Origin: Sphingobacterium bambusae
Lineage (GTDB): Bacteria; Bacteroidota; Bacteroidia; Sphingobacteriales; Sphingobacteriaceae
Assembly (NCBI RefSeq): GCF_033955345.1
Contig: NZ_CP138332.1
Location: 3,596,001-3,660,000, forward strand
Direction of reading: 5' to 3'
Length of the DNA stretch: 64,000 nucleotides
The position numbers were made by a program, and so were the translations under genes. Shown one piece after another: positions 35,521 to 46,171 of the stretch; within the stretch, counting starts at the first letter, position 1; each line of letters opens with the position of its first letter. The notes below the pieces were generated by a model. That model ran no database searches. It saw only the letters and a program-made list of their open reading frames with translations, and was not told where the DNA came from.

Positions 35521-36867
35521 ATGAATTGGAAACAATTGCTGTCCGCAAAGCGGTGGGGGTATGAGCATAGGGAGGTAAATGATCATCTCGATGCCCGTTC
35601 GGAATTTCAGCGCGATTACGATCGACTGATCTTTTCCTCTCCGTTTCGAAGACTACAAAATAAAACGCAGGTTTTTCCTTTGCCGGGAGCTGTTTTTGTG
35701 CACAATCGACTCACCCATAGTTTAGAAGTGGCCAGCGTGGGACGTTCTTTGGGCAGGCTTTTCTACAACCTCATGAAAAAGGATAACCCAGCTATCGATA
35801 CGGAATGTCCATTTCTGCAGGAGGTGGGTAACATAATTTCCGCGGCTTGTCTTTCACACGATCTAGGAAATCCTGCATTTGGACATTCCGGAGAGGCGGC
35901 AATATCTTCCTACTTTACTGAAGGCGCGGGACGAAAATATCAAGAGCATGTGACGTCAAAGGAATGGGCAGATTTGACACATTTCGAAGGCAATGCCAAT
36001 GCGTTACGCATCTTGACACATCCTTTTAATGGAAAGGATAAAAAGGGATATGCCTTAACGTATTCAACCTTGGCTTCTATTGTCAAATATCCCTGTGCGG
36101 CAAGCGATGGTCACATCAAGGGAAACCATCACCGTAAGAAATATGGTTTCTTTGAATGCGAAGCAGCAAGTTTTGTGCAGATCGCGGAAGAACTGGGGCT
36201 TGAGAAGGATCCGACGAATCCAAACGGTTACCTGCGCCATCCACTGGTTTATCTTGTGGAGGCTGCAGATGACATCTGTTATAATATCATCGATTTGGAA
36301 GATGCCCATCACCTTAAGATACTCGCTTACAAAGAAGTTGAAGAGTTGTTGCTTCCCTTATGCGGCGGCGAAGATCTCCGTGCTCGACTGGATGGCTTGA
36401 CCGATACGGGGAGTAGGGTGGAGCTGCTGCGTGCAAAAGCAATCAATACACTTATACACGGCTGCGCTAAAGTTTTCGCGAAAAACCAAGACAAGTTTTT
36501 GGCGGGTAGCTTTGAAAGTGCACTGATCGATGCGTTGGATGCTCCTATTGTGGAGCAGATGAAGAAAATATCCAAGCTGTCGGTTGCGCAGATCTATAAT
36601 GCGCCCACGGTAGTGCAGATTGAGATTGCTGGTTACAAGGTGATGAATGCACTTTTGGAAGAATTTGTGCCGGCCTATCTAAAAACCAACAAAACGATGT
36701 TTGATAAAAAATTGGTCGCGATGATTCCCGAGCAGTTTCATACCGATAGTAACGAGGCCTATGCAAAGATTAGAGCCGTGTTGGACTTTGTGTCCGGCAT
36801 GACGGATGTGTATGCCGTGGATCTTTACCGAAAAATTAAGGGTATATCTATTCCCTCGTTGGATTAG
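35521..36867 (+). CDS. dgt: dGTP triphosphohydrolase
   Basis: Dgt hydrolyses dGTP (and in this class other dNTPs) to the nucleoside and tripolyphosphate. From ATG 35521 the protein has 448 residues, beginning MNWKQLLSAKRWGYEHREVN. The HD-domain metal ligands are visible in RLTHSLEVASVGRSLGR and LSHDLGNPAFGHSGEAAI, with a third conserved Asp in LVEAADDICYNIID. The frame can be extended to 35350, but that part overlaps the promoter and has no family resemblance. Confidence 0.95.
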   Translation: MNWKQLLSAKRWGYEHREVNDHLDARSEFQRDYDRLIFSSPFRRLQNKTQVFPLPGAVFVHNRLTHSLEVASVGRSLGRLFYNLMKKDNPAIDTECPFLQEVGNIISAACLSHDLGNPAFGHSGEAAISSYFTEGAGRKYQEHVTSKEWADLTHFEGNANALRILTHPFNGKDKKGYALTYSTLASIVKYPCAASDGHIKGNHHRKKYGFFECEAASFVQIAEELGLEKDPTNPNGYLRHPLVYLVEAADDICYNIIDLEDAHHLKILAYKEVEELLLPLCGGEDLRARLDGLTDTGSRVELLRAKAINTLIHGCAKVFAKNQDKFLAGSFESALIDALDAPIVEQMKKISKLSVAQIYNAPTVVQIEIAGYKVMNALLEEFVPAYLKTNKTMFDKKLVAMIPEQFHTDSNEAYAKIRAVLDFVSGMTDVYAVDLYRKIKGISIPSLD

Positions 36868-36959
36868 GTAGATCCTAACAAATAAATTTTATGTTGCAGC
36901 TTTGCCAGCCCCTTTGATCTGGATAGGCAGCTTTTTTATTTTTACGTTTAATTTACCAA

Positions 36960-39071
36960 ATGAAAGTCGTTATTGCGGAAAAGCCATCGGTGGCGAGAGA
37001 TCTAGCGCGCGTTATGGGTGCCAAGGAGGTGAAGGATGGATATATCGCCGGCAATGGCTATGCATTCACCTACGCTTTCGGCCACTTAGTGCAGCTGTGC
37101 ACACCACAGGCCTATGGCTATGCGACATGGTCGGTGTCTAATCTGCCTATCGTGCCCACGAGCTTTCGCTTGGAAGCGAAAAAGGTAAAAAGAGACGGCA
37201 AGCAAATCGATGATGCGGGGGCCGTCAAACAACTTAATACCATCAAACGCCTCTTAGAGGAAGCCGAAGAAATTATCGTAGCCACGGATGCTGGGCGCGA
37301 AGGAGAATTGATCTTTCGGAATATTTACTATTTCCTGAATTCGAAAGTTCCGTTTAAGCGATTGTGGATTTCCTCGCAGACCGATAAAGCCATTAAAGAG
37401 GGCTTTGCCAACCTGAAAGAAGGGACAGCATACGATAGCCTTTATATGTCTGCACGTTCACGATCGGAGTCCGATTGGTTGATCGGCATTAATGCCACGC
37501 AGGCGCTGACCTTGGCTGCCGGAAACAAGGGCTTGCTGTCGCTTGGTCGCGTGCAAACACCTACCTTGGCGATGATATGCTCCCGTTATCTGGAGAACAA
37601 GGATTTCAAACCGCAGGCATTCTATAAAATACAGGCCGGATTCGAGAAGGACAACATAAAATTTAAGGCCACCTCCAACAAGATCGATAAGAAGGAGGAT
37701 GCAGAACAGGCTGTAGCGAAGATCACGGTAGGGTCGGAAGCCAAAGTGGTCAAGGTAGAGGCAAAGGAGACTAAAGAACCGCCTCCCTTGTTGTTCGATC
37801 TCACCTCTCTACAGCAAGATGCTAACAAAAAATACGGCTATTCGGCCGATCAAACATTAAGCATTGCCCAAACGCTCTATGAGAAAAAAGTCATCACCTA
37901 TCCGCGTACGGGATCACGCTATATCGGTGAGGATGTTTTTGAGGAAATAGACAAACTCTTTCAGCATCTGGCCGATACCGCAGAGGAGGGGATTGCGACC
38001 ATCAGCCGTAATCTTATCGGAGCTAAATTAAATAAGCGATCGGTAGACGATAAAAAGGTGACGGATCACCACGCGCTCTTGGTAACCGATGAAAAGCCAG
38101 GCCCCATGTTGAAGGAGCAGCAACATATCTATAATATGATCGCCAAACGCATGGTAGAAAGCTTCTCAGAGATATGTATTAAGGATATCACTACCGTGAC
38201 CATCGATGCGCAGGGTGTTGAACTGATTGCTAAAGGTACCGTGATCAAGCAGTACGGATGGCGCCTTTCCGCCGATCAGGTGGAATTGCCGGATGAGGAT
38301 AAAAATACCGACGATCAGGATAATGAAAATGCACAGCTTCCACGTCTTAGCGCCGAGGAGCTCTTGGAGATTCTATCGCTCGAGCTCGCCGAACGTTTCA
38401 CGAAAGCGAGGCCAATCCATACGGAAGCTTCCTTGCTGAAGGCCATGGAAACTTCGGGTAAGGAAATCGAAGATGATGAGATGCGCCAAGCTATGAAAGA
38501 TTGTGGTTTGGGTACACCTGCAACGCGTGCCGCTACTATCGAAACCTTGTTTCAACGCGACTACATCAAGCGGGAGAAGAAGAAGCTCATCCCAACAGAA
38601 AAGGGACTGGCTGTCTATAATTTGGTGAAGGACCGATCCATTGCAAAAGTAACGCTAACCGGAAAATGGGAGCAGAAACTGGAGGAGATGCGCGAAAACA
38701 AGGTGTCCTATGATATCTTCATGAAGCATATCAAGGATTACACCATCAAGATAACTAAAGAATTGCTGCAGTTGCGTATAGCAATACAGCAAGAGGAGGT
38801 TAAGCCTTTGCAGAAGGGGAAGATAAAATGCCCTAAATGTGAGCCTGGCCTTATCCAGCTATACGATAAGGTGGCGCAGTGCGATCACTATGCACGAGGC
38901 TGTGACTTTAAGATTTGGCGAACGCTGAACGGTGTGTTCTTGGAAGAGAAGGAAATGAAAAATTTGCTCGAGAAAGGGAAAACATCGGTCTTGAAGGGGC
39001 TTCGTACCAAAGAAGGTCAAGTATTGGACGGCAGTTTGGTTTTTCAGGATTTTAAGGTGAATGTAGGCTAG
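36960..39071 (+). CDS. topB: DNA topoisomerase III (type IA)
   Basis: TopB relaxes or decatenates DNA by single-strand passage. The 703-residue protein has the Toprim domain at the N-terminus (VIAEKPSVARDLARVMG and the acidic ATDAGREGELIFR), the catalytic Tyr314 in ITYPRTGSRYI and the LSLGRVQTPTLAMI motif. The C-terminus has a Cys motif (CPKC, then C-x7-C) and a repeat typical of TopB-like topoisomerases of Bacteroidota. A -7-like TACGTTTA precedes the start. It is the only topoisomerase in the window and no conjugative element surrounds it. Confidence 0.94.
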   Translation: MKVVIAEKPSVARDLARVMGAKEVKDGYIAGNGYAFTYAFGHLVQLCTPQAYGYATWSVSNLPIVPTSFRLEAKKVKRDGKQIDDAGAVKQLNTIKRLLEEAEEIIVATDAGREGELIFRNIYYFLNSKVPFKRLWISSQTDKAIKEGFANLKEGTAYDSLYMSARSRSESDWLIGINATQALTLAAGNKGLLSLGRVQTPTLAMICSRYLENKDFKPQAFYKIQAGFEKDNIKFKATSNKIDKKEDAEQAVAKITVGSEAKVVKVEAKETKEPPPLLFDLTSLQQDANKKYGYSADQTLSIAQTLYEKKVITYPRTGSRYIGEDVFEEIDKLFQHLADTAEEGIATISRNLIGAKLNKRSVDDKKVTDHHALLVTDEKPGPMLKEQQHIYNMIAKRMVESFSEICIKDITTVTIDAQGVELIAKGTVIKQYGWRLSADQVELPDEDKNTDDQDNENAQLPRLSAEELLEILSLELAERFTKARPIHTEASLLKAMETSGKEIEDDEMRQAMKDCGLGTPATRAATIETLFQRDYIKREKKKLIPTEKGLAVYNLVKDRSIAKVTLTGKWEQKLEEMRENKVSYDIFMKHIKDYTIKITKELLQLRIAIQQEEVKPLQKGKIKCPKCEPGLIQLYDKVAQCDHYARGCDFKIWRTLNGVFLEEKEMKNLLEKGKTSVLKGLRTKEGQVLDGSLVFQDFKVNVG

Positions 39072-39132
39072 CTGGGGTCTTCTCCGCTAGCAAAATTGAC
39101 CTCAAACAAACAAATGCACTTCTGAAAAGCAA

Positions 39133-39140
39133 TATCTTTG
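39133..39140 (+). promoter_or_regulatory. -7 element immediately upstream of a start codon
   Basis: TATCTTTG (39133-39140) matches TANNTTTG and ends 6 bp before ATG 39147, so transcription may start at or very near the start codon. No clear -33 element is seen. Confidence 0.45.
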
Positions 39141-39146
39141 CCCCCT

Positions 39147-40130
39147 ATGGCAGCTACACTGTATAATCCGTTTTTGGATTTCAAATTCGATAATGATACC
39201 TGTTTTCTTTCGGGCCAAGCATTGAAATCACGCGATGAGCAGATTCAGGTCTTCCCATTATGGATGATGAGGCAATTTGATCTGGAAGAGAAACCTTTCA
39301 AGATGCTGGATGAGAATATCGTGACCTATAAGGCGCTCAAACTTCCTTGTTCGGCGGATACGGCAGCTTTATTCGAACAGCTCGAAGCTGACGTGGAAAA
39401 AGCGATGCAGCAAGGTTATGATGCCGTTAAGCAGCTATCTCAGGTGCAGCTTTTTCAGTGGGTAGCTAAGATCCTATATGGCGTAGTATTTAATGAAATT
39501 CAATCGGGCGTGCGGCAAGCGATGTTGAGCGGCGAGCCCATGAATTTTTCACAGGCCTTGGTACATAAATTTCGGAATTTGCATTTTATGCTGCAGTCTA
39601 TCCGCACGGCGATGGAGTTCGAACATCGGAACCCATTCTCCGTTTTGATCCTTCCGGTAGATAATGCCACGGAAAACTTCAATTACCGCGACGAGATTAA
39701 TACGCTTATCTTTTCGTTCAGGATGAACGATTTTGCGATTATAGCCACCTTGCAGGATAATGGTACACATGCCATCTATCATGAAGAGATACTGCAGGCT
39801 GTTGCCAATCAGCGATTGCATCCCATACAGTTTGAAGAAATCTGTGCCCGTTATTTTTATTCTGCCTACCTTTTTAATCGTTTGCCCGAATACACTTATA
39901 TGGAAACTCCCGGCAAGGTGTATGTAGAGCCTATGCCACTCAACGACTGGACCATGAAGCCAATCTTTGACAACTGGCAGGTGAAAACATATGGACAGGT
40001 TTTGGAAAATTTTTGGAAACCTTGGGGTTTTACGCTGTTTGAGATTATTAAAAATCCGGATAACCCGATGAGCTTCATACGTGATGATCAGGGATACTTT
40101 AGGCAGGATGTGGATTTGGCGAAGGCGTAA
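39147..40130 (+). CDS. Conserved protein of unknown function
   Basis: The 327-residue cytoplasmic protein is rich in aromatic and acidic residues, with no signal peptide or membrane segment. It begins MAATLYNPFLDFKFDNDTCF and continues LSGQAL, a start reminiscent of small zinc-binding or HNH-like N-termini, but only one Cys is present there. The rest is probably helical up to residue 200. I do not recognise the family. The frame continues to a TTG at 39138, but ATG 39147 is more likely. It follows topB by 75 bp. Confidence 0.75.
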   Translation: MAATLYNPFLDFKFDNDTCFLSGQALKSRDEQIQVFPLWMMRQFDLEEKPFKMLDENIVTYKALKLPCSADTAALFEQLEADVEKAMQQGYDAVKQLSQVQLFQWVAKILYGVVFNEIQSGVRQAMLSGEPMNFSQALVHKFRNLHFMLQSIRTAMEFEHRNPFSVLILPVDNATENFNYRDEINTLIFSFRMNDFAIIATLQDNGTHAIYHEEILQAVANQRLHPIQFEEICARYFYSAYLFNRLPEYTYMETPGKVYVEPMPLNDWTMKPIFDNWQVKTYGQVLENFWKPWGFTLFEIIKNPDNPMSFIRDDQGYFRQDVDLAKA

Positions 40131-40146
40131 ATCTTCCTTATCTTTG
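40115..40146 (+). promoter_or_regulatory. Promoter of the TonB-like gene
   Basis: TTTG (40115-40118), 20 nt, TATCTTTG (40139-40146): a full match to the Bacteroidota promoter. It overlaps the end of the preceding gene. Confidence 0.75.
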
Positions 40147-40152
40147 GGTAAT

Positions 40153-40158
40153 AGGAGG
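40153..40158 (+). promoter_or_regulatory. Strong Shine-Dalgarno sequence
   Basis: AGGAGG is placed 5 nt before ATG 40164. Such a sequence is rare in this window, where starts generally lack it. Confidence 0.6.
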
Positions 40159-40163
40159 TTAGG

Positions 40164-40592
40164 ATGAAAAAATGGACAATTTTTCTTTTTCTATTGGTTG
40201 CGTCTTGCTGGGTTCATGCGCAATCCATGCCCGATACCGCTATAGTAACCTCGGTAGATACTTATCCGCAGTTTAGGGGCGGCGTTCGTGGATGGAATAG
40301 GTTTGTACAACAACATCTAAATGTGCGTGATCTGCTTCAGAGCATCGATAGTACGTCCTATGTAGACTATGGACTGCGGCAGACTGCCGTGATGGAGTTT
40401 ACCGTGTGCGAAGATGGGCGCGTGTGTGATGTGGAGATCGTGAACAAAAGCAAGATAAGCCCCGAATTTGCAGCGGAGGCGTTGCGCGTGATGAAGAAAT
40501 CGCCCAAGTGGACACCCGCCAAGAAAGATGGACAAGGTGTCCGAACCCGCTTTAAACAGTCTATCACCGCACTTTTGGAGTCACCGAATTAA
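40164..40592 (+). CDS. Periplasmic TonB C-terminal-like protein
   Basis: The 142-residue protein has a signal peptide (WTIFLFLLVASCWVHA, cleaved before Q). The mature part contains a TonB C-terminal-type domain: MEFTVCEDGRVCDVEIVNKS, then EALRVMKKSPKWTPAKKDGQGVRTRFKQSI. Soluble proteins of this kind are common in Bacteroidota. There is no membrane anchor or proline-rich spanning region, so it cannot act as a normal energy-transducing TonB. Function unknown. Confidence 0.82.
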   Translation: MKKWTIFLFLLVASCWVHAQSMPDTAIVTSVDTYPQFRGGVRGWNRFVQQHLNVRDLLQSIDSTSYVDYGLRQTAVMEFTVCEDGRVCDVEIVNKSKISPEFAAEALRVMKKSPKWTPAKKDGQGVRTRFKQSITALLESPN

Positions 40593-40642
40593 CAACTTCA
40601 GCAGCCCGCTGTGCGGAGGCTGTTGAAGCTGTTCCAATTTTT

Positions 40643-41935
40643 TTACGCATGCAGCGATTGCTCAACGATAAGCATCGCTTGGTCTATATCTGCTTGTTTC
40701 ACGTTTAGATGCGGCCTAAAACGAATACTTTTCTCCCCACAGCCGAGCAGTAGTAGTTTGTTTTCCATGGTTTTGGCAAGGAAAGAATCCCGCTGCTCGC
40801 TCGTCTCAAAGTCGAACGCCACCAAAAGGCCAAGTCCGCGTGGGTTCGAAAGGAACGTCTTGCGGCTTACCAAATCGCTTACCTTTCTCAAAAGATACTC
40901 GCCCACTTGAGCTGCGTGATCGACAAGGTCTTCCTGTTCGATGATCTCTAGAATAAACTGAAAGCGCAGCATGTCGACAAAGTTGCCGCCAAAGGTCGAG
41001 TTGATCCTACTTGATTGGACAAATACATGATCCTCCACACGGTCAAATTTTTCTTTGTTGGCAAGTATGCCGCATACTTGGGTTTTCTTACCAAAGGCGA
41101 TCAGATCTGGAATAATCCCAAAATGTTGATAGGCCCACATCTTACCTGTCATTCCCAAGCCCGTTTGTACCTCGTCCAAAATCAGTAGTATATCATGCTG
41201 ATCGCAGATGTTGCGTAATGCTTGGAAAAACTCTTTTCGGAAGTGGTTGTCTCCGCCCTCGGCCTGTATGGGCTCAAGGATAATGGCGGCAATATCATCC
41301 GGATTATTGCTGATGGCCGCTTCGATCTGCCTTATCGCTTCTTTTTCATTTTCGATGGTTTCGTTAACGGATGCCTCTGTTAGGGGGAAATGAAGTTTTG
41401 GGTTGCTGATGCGCGGCCAGTCGAATTTGGGGAAGTACATATATTTTCTGGGATCCTTGGTGTTCGTCATGGATAGTGTATAGCCAGAACGACCATGGAA
41501 GGCCTGCTTAAAATGTATGATTTGCGAGGCTTCCTTTGTTTTTCCTTGACGCAGGTTAAGCCTCGTTTTCCAGTCGAAAGCTGCTTTTAGTGCATTCTCC
41601 ACAGCCAATGCTCCGCCACAGATGAAAAAGCAGTAGGGGAGCTCGGTAGGGATGGCAACACGGGCAAAGGTTTCAATGACGGCACCGTACTCCTGTGGGT
41701 AGGCGTCCGATAGCGCAGGTTTGTTTACGGCCATCTTGCCGAGAAATTCTTGTTGCGCAACGATATGTGGGTGGTTATACCCGACAGGGGAGGATGCGAA
41801 CATGGAAAACATATCGAGGTAAGTGTCGCCATTTACATCCTGTATATAGGAGCCGTTGGAATGGATAAGGTCAAGCACAATAGGCAGTCCATCCGCTAAG
41901 ATATGCTGTGCTAATATTTCGTGTAGCGCTCTCAT
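40643..41935 (-). CDS. lat: L-lysine 6-aminotransferase
   Basis: This class III PLP aminotransferase of 430 residues transfers the epsilon-amino group of lysine to 2-oxoglutarate and yields 2-aminoadipate 6-semialdehyde. It shows the LAT-type SMFASSPVGYNHPH and FICGGALAVENALKAAFDWK, FHGRSGYTLSMTNT, the cofactor-binding LDEVQTG and the PLP Lys in LIAFGKKTQVCGI. Substrate assignment is strengthened by the ALDH7-type dehydrogenase gene 33 bp upstream on the same strand, which would oxidise the product. Confidence 0.9.
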   Translation of the reverse strand: MRALHEILAQHILADGLPIVLDLIHSNGSYIQDVNGDTYLDMFSMFASSPVGYNHPHIVAQQEFLGKMAVNKPALSDAYPQEYGAVIETFARVAIPTELPYCFFICGGALAVENALKAAFDWKTRLNLRQGKTKEASQIIHFKQAFHGRSGYTLSMTNTKDPRKYMYFPKFDWPRISNPKLHFPLTEASVNETIENEKEAIRQIEAAISNNPDDIAAIILEPIQAEGGDNHFRKEFFQALRNICDQHDILLILDEVQTGLGMTGKMWAYQHFGIIPDLIAFGKKTQVCGILANKEKFDRVEDHVFVQSSRINSTFGGNFVDMLRFQFILEIIEQEDLVDHAAQVGEYLLRKVSDLVSRKTFLSNPRGLGLLVAFDFETSEQRDSFLAKTMENKLLLLGCGEKSIRFRPHLNVKQADIDQAMLIVEQSLHA

Positions 41936-41968
41936 GATTTTTTAGGGTTTTGATGAACCTGTTGTATG

Positions 41969-43498
41969 CTACAGGTTGAATGTGATACCTTGCGCGAGCG
42001 GTATGCTGTCGCTGTAGTTGATGGTGTTTGTTTGTCGGCGCATATAGGCTTTCCATGCATCGGAACCCGACTCGCGTCCGCCGCCAGTTTCCTTCTCGCC
42101 GCCAAAGGCGCCGCCAATTTCTGCGCCCGAGGTGCCGATATTTACGTTAGCAATGCCACAGTCGGAACCCCGATGGCTTAAAAAATGCTCGGCTTCGTGC
42201 AGGTTATTGGTCATGACGGCCGATGACAAGCCTTGGGCGACGTCATTTTGAAGCGCAATGGCATCGGCTATGGTCCCTTCGTAGCGTATGAGGTATAGGA
42301 TCGGAGCAAATGTTTCGGTTTGCACGATGCGGTAATAGTTCTCCGCTTCGGCTATGACGGGTTTCACGTAACACTTACTTTCATAGCCCTTGCCCTGCAG
42401 AACTCCACCCGCAACGAGCAATCGACCACCTTCAGACTCGATATCTTCCAGCGCAGCGAGGTAATTGTCTACCGCCTGTCGGTCGATTAACGGACCAACG
42501 TGGTTTTCCACATCCAGCGGATCTCCGATTTTTAGTTGCCCGTAAGCATCAATAAGTGCGGTTCGTACTTGATCGTACACGTCGTTATGCACGATAAGCC
42601 TGCGCGTGCTGGTGCAACGCTGGCCTGCCGTACCCACGGCGCCAAACACTGCCGCCATGGTGGTCATCTTTAAATCAGCATGGGGCGTGACAATGATCGC
42701 GTTGTTGCCGCCCAATTCTAGAAGTGATTTTCCTAGACGTGCTGCCACTGTGCTGGCCACCTCCTTGCCCATACGGGTCGATCCAGTCGCTGACACGAGA
42801 TCGATGCGTTTGTCTGCAGCCATCCATCGTCCAAGTTCCGCTCCGCCTGTGCAAATGGACGAAATACCTTCCGGTAGATCATTATCTGCCAATACTTCGG
42901 CGAGGATCATTTGGCAAGCAATGCTGCATACAGGCGTTTTCTCGCTCCCTTTCCATATAATGACGTTCCCGCAAACCAAGGCGAGGGCGGCATTCCAAGC
43001 CCAAACGGCCACGGGAAAATTAAATGCGGAGATGATGCCTACGATGCCTAAAGGATGATATTGTTCGTACATCCGATGGGCCGGACGTTCTGAATGCATG
43101 GTGAAACCATATAGTTGTCGTGATTGACCTACTGCGAAGTCACAGATATCTATCATCTCCTGAACCTCGCCCAGTCCTTCTTGGTAAGATTTTCCCATTT
43201 CATAGGATACCAATTTTCCGAGTGCCGATTTTTGCGCACGTAGTCGATCGCCAAATTGACGGACGATTTCTCCTCGCTTCGGTGCTGGGATACTCGACCA
43301 TATACCTTTCGCAGCGATAGCCTTTTCTAGTACTTGCTCGTAGTCTTGCTTGCTGCTGGAGAAGACGCGTTTAAGGTCTTTTCCGTCCACCGGAGAGCTT
43401 GATGTCAGTATTTCTCCCTCTCCAAACCAGTGCTGACCAGTGGACGTTCCTTCTTTGGTAGAAGCGATGTTTAATGACTTTAATTCTTTTCTTATCAT
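41969..43498 (-). CDS. Aldehyde dehydrogenase, aminoadipate-semialdehyde type (ALDH7)
   Basis: The 509-residue NAD-dependent enzyme has the catalytic Glu in LLELGGNNAI, the catalytic Cys in GTAGQRCTSTRRL and the ALDH7-specific C-terminus IGTSGAEIGGAFGGEKETGG followed by GRESGSDAWKAYMRR. ALDH7 enzymes (AmaB, Pcd, antiquitin) oxidise 2-aminoadipate semialdehyde. With the adjacent lysine aminotransferase it forms a two-step route from lysine to 2-aminoadipate. It is the first gene of the pair. Confidence 0.92.
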   Translation of the reverse strand: MIRKELKSLNIASTKEGTSTGQHWFGEGEILTSSSPVDGKDLKRVFSSSKQDYEQVLEKAIAAKGIWSSIPAPKRGEIVRQFGDRLRAQKSALGKLVSYEMGKSYQEGLGEVQEMIDICDFAVGQSRQLYGFTMHSERPAHRMYEQYHPLGIVGIISAFNFPVAVWAWNAALALVCGNVIIWKGSEKTPVCSIACQMILAEVLADNDLPEGISSICTGGAELGRWMAADKRIDLVSATGSTRMGKEVASTVAARLGKSLLELGGNNAIIVTPHADLKMTTMAAVFGAVGTAGQRCTSTRRLIVHNDVYDQVRTALIDAYGQLKIGDPLDVENHVGPLIDRQAVDNYLAALEDIESEGGRLLVAGGVLQGKGYESKCYVKPVIAEAENYYRIVQTETFAPILYLIRYEGTIADAIALQNDVAQGLSSAVMTNNLHEAEHFLSHRGSDCGIANVNIGTSGAEIGGAFGGEKETGGGRESGSDAWKAYMRRQTNTINYSDSIPLAQGITFNL

Positions 43499-43777
43499 AA
43501 AATGGTTTATTTTATTCTTTTGTATTGTGAATATAGTGAATTTTATTTTATTATTTTCATTTTGGGTTGAAGAAATCTTTTATCGAAAAAAATGGGAAAG
43601 GGTAGCTTTGTCTATTAAAAGCTTAATTACATATTGTGCGAGGTCTATATTTCCTGTGGTCTTATGCTCAATGCGGTTCTGCGGAGCTTTTACTTTAAAT
43701 CAGGAATCTATTTATCAAAAATATAGCACAGTATTCCAGCGTCTTGTGTGCTGTCTGAAAGAAATAAGCTGGAATAA

Positions 43778-43810
43778 TTTGCAAGATATGTGCCAAAGTT
43801 TCTATCTTTG
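43778..43810 (+). promoter_or_regulatory. rRNA promoter P1
   Basis: TTTG (43778-43781), 21 nt, TATCTTTG (43803-43810): both elements match the Bacteroidota consensus. Confidence 0.75.
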
Positions 43811-43933
43811 CACCACTCCGCAAGGGAGGGACGATTGAAAAGCGAAAAACAGAAGATGGAAAAAGCCTTTAACGAAGGGCGTTTCCACGGTTAGAAAGCC
43901 TGAAAGGGTATCGAAAAAAAAGTTCAACTTTAT

Positions 43934-43964
43934 TTTGCGAAACCGAAAAAGTCTTCTACCTTTG
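43934..43964 (+). promoter_or_regulatory. rRNA promoter P2
   Basis: TTTG (43934-43937), 19 nt, TACCTTTG (43957-43964). It lies 154 bp downstream of P1 and about 250 bp before 16S. Confidence 0.8.
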
Positions 43965-44058
43965 CAGTCCCAACGAGAAGGAGGGAAACAAACAAGATAA
44001 TTCGGGCAGCGATGCCACGATATATAAAAAGCCAAAGCGCGACGCGGCGGCGAGAAAA

Positions 44059-44070
44059 GTTCTTTAAGAA
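44059..44070 (+). promoter_or_regulatory. boxA-like antitermination site before 16S
   Basis: GTTCTTTAAGAA resembles boxA of rRNA leaders, where NusB/S10 bind. A similar GTTCTTTGAC precedes 23S. Confidence 0.5.
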
Positions 44071-44217
44071 AGATGATCATGTAGCGTAACGAGTAGTCGG
44101 AAGATGAAAGTTATACAATAACAAAAAATCAACCTGTCAATTACGGATCGTAAGATACAACAAAAACGATTCCGGTTATTTATTAGTAAATAGCTTGGTA
44201 TCGAACAATTCATTATT

Positions 44218-45746
<1,529 letters not shown>

Positions 45747-45797
45747 CTAGAGTGTCCTAATTGACACTCGTTGCGCCACATCATGATCGTTAAAAAG

Positions 45798-45863
45798 TAT
45801 TTAGTAGATAGTATGTAGTATATAGACCCTGTCTAAGTACTAATATCTACCTACTAACATCTA
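45798..45863. repeat. Spacer hairpin between 16S and tRNA-Ile
   Basis: The arms 45798-45827 and 45831-45863 are imperfect inverted repeats meeting at TAGAC-CCT-GTCTA. They form a long AT-rich stem, probably a processing site. Confidence 0.6.
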
Positions 45864-45928
45864 AGAAAAGAAGAAAGTGCCCACCCCGAGAGGACGTGGA
45901 TACCGAGAGAAGATGAGAAAGATAAGCT

Positions 45929-46002
45929 AGTCCCGTAGCTCAGTTGGTTAGAGCACTACACTGATAATGTAGGGGTCAGCAGTTCAAATCTGCTCGGGAC
46001 TA
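45929..46002 (+). tRNA. tRNA-Ile (GAT)
   Basis: A 74-nt cloverleaf with acceptor AGTCCCG/CGGGACT, the D-arm AGCTCAGTTGGTTAGAGC, anticodon loop CTGATAA (anticodon GAT) and T-loop TTCAAAT. CCA is not encoded. Confidence 0.97.
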
Positions 46003-46008
46003 CGGAAA

Positions 46009-46082
46009 GTAATGCGTATAGCGTATTGCGTACCGCGAATTTTTATGGCGACATTGAAATCGCACTACGCACTACCCATTAC
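46009..46082. repeat. Spacer hairpin between the two tRNAs
   Basis: The arms 46009-46032 and 46061-46082 are imperfect complements built from GCGTATTGCG-like words. The same word family recurs downstream of 5S. Confidence 0.5.
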
Positions 46083-46095
46083 CCACTACAAAAAA

Positions 46096-46169
46096 GGGGA
46101 ATTAGCTCAGCTGGCTAGAGCACCTGCCTTGCACGCAGGGGGTCAACGGTTCGAATCCGTTATTCTCCA
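46096..46169 (+). tRNA. tRNA-Ala (TGC)
   Basis: A 74-nt cloverleaf with acceptor GGGGAAT/ATTCTCC (one G-U), anticodon loop CTTGCAC (anticodon TGC) and T-loop TTCGAAT. CCA is not encoded. Confidence 0.97.
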
Positions 46170-46171
46170 CA

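Larger units (their letters stand above)
43499..44217. promoter_or_regulatory. rRNA operon upstream region
   Basis: This 719-bp region has no gene but holds two full promoters (43778-43810 and 43934-43964), a weaker TAGCTTTG at 43603-43610 without -33, a boxA-like site at 44059 and one arm of the 16S stalk. Short frames inside it overlap promoters and are rejected. Confidence 0.75.

Noticed and set aside
36902..37141. 79-codon frame at the start of topB
   Set aside because: It overlaps the topB promoter and Toprim domain in another frame.
42606..43058. 150-codon plus-strand frame opposite the ALDH7 gene
   Set aside because: It is entirely antisense to a gene with clear catalytic motifs, and its protein matches nothing known.
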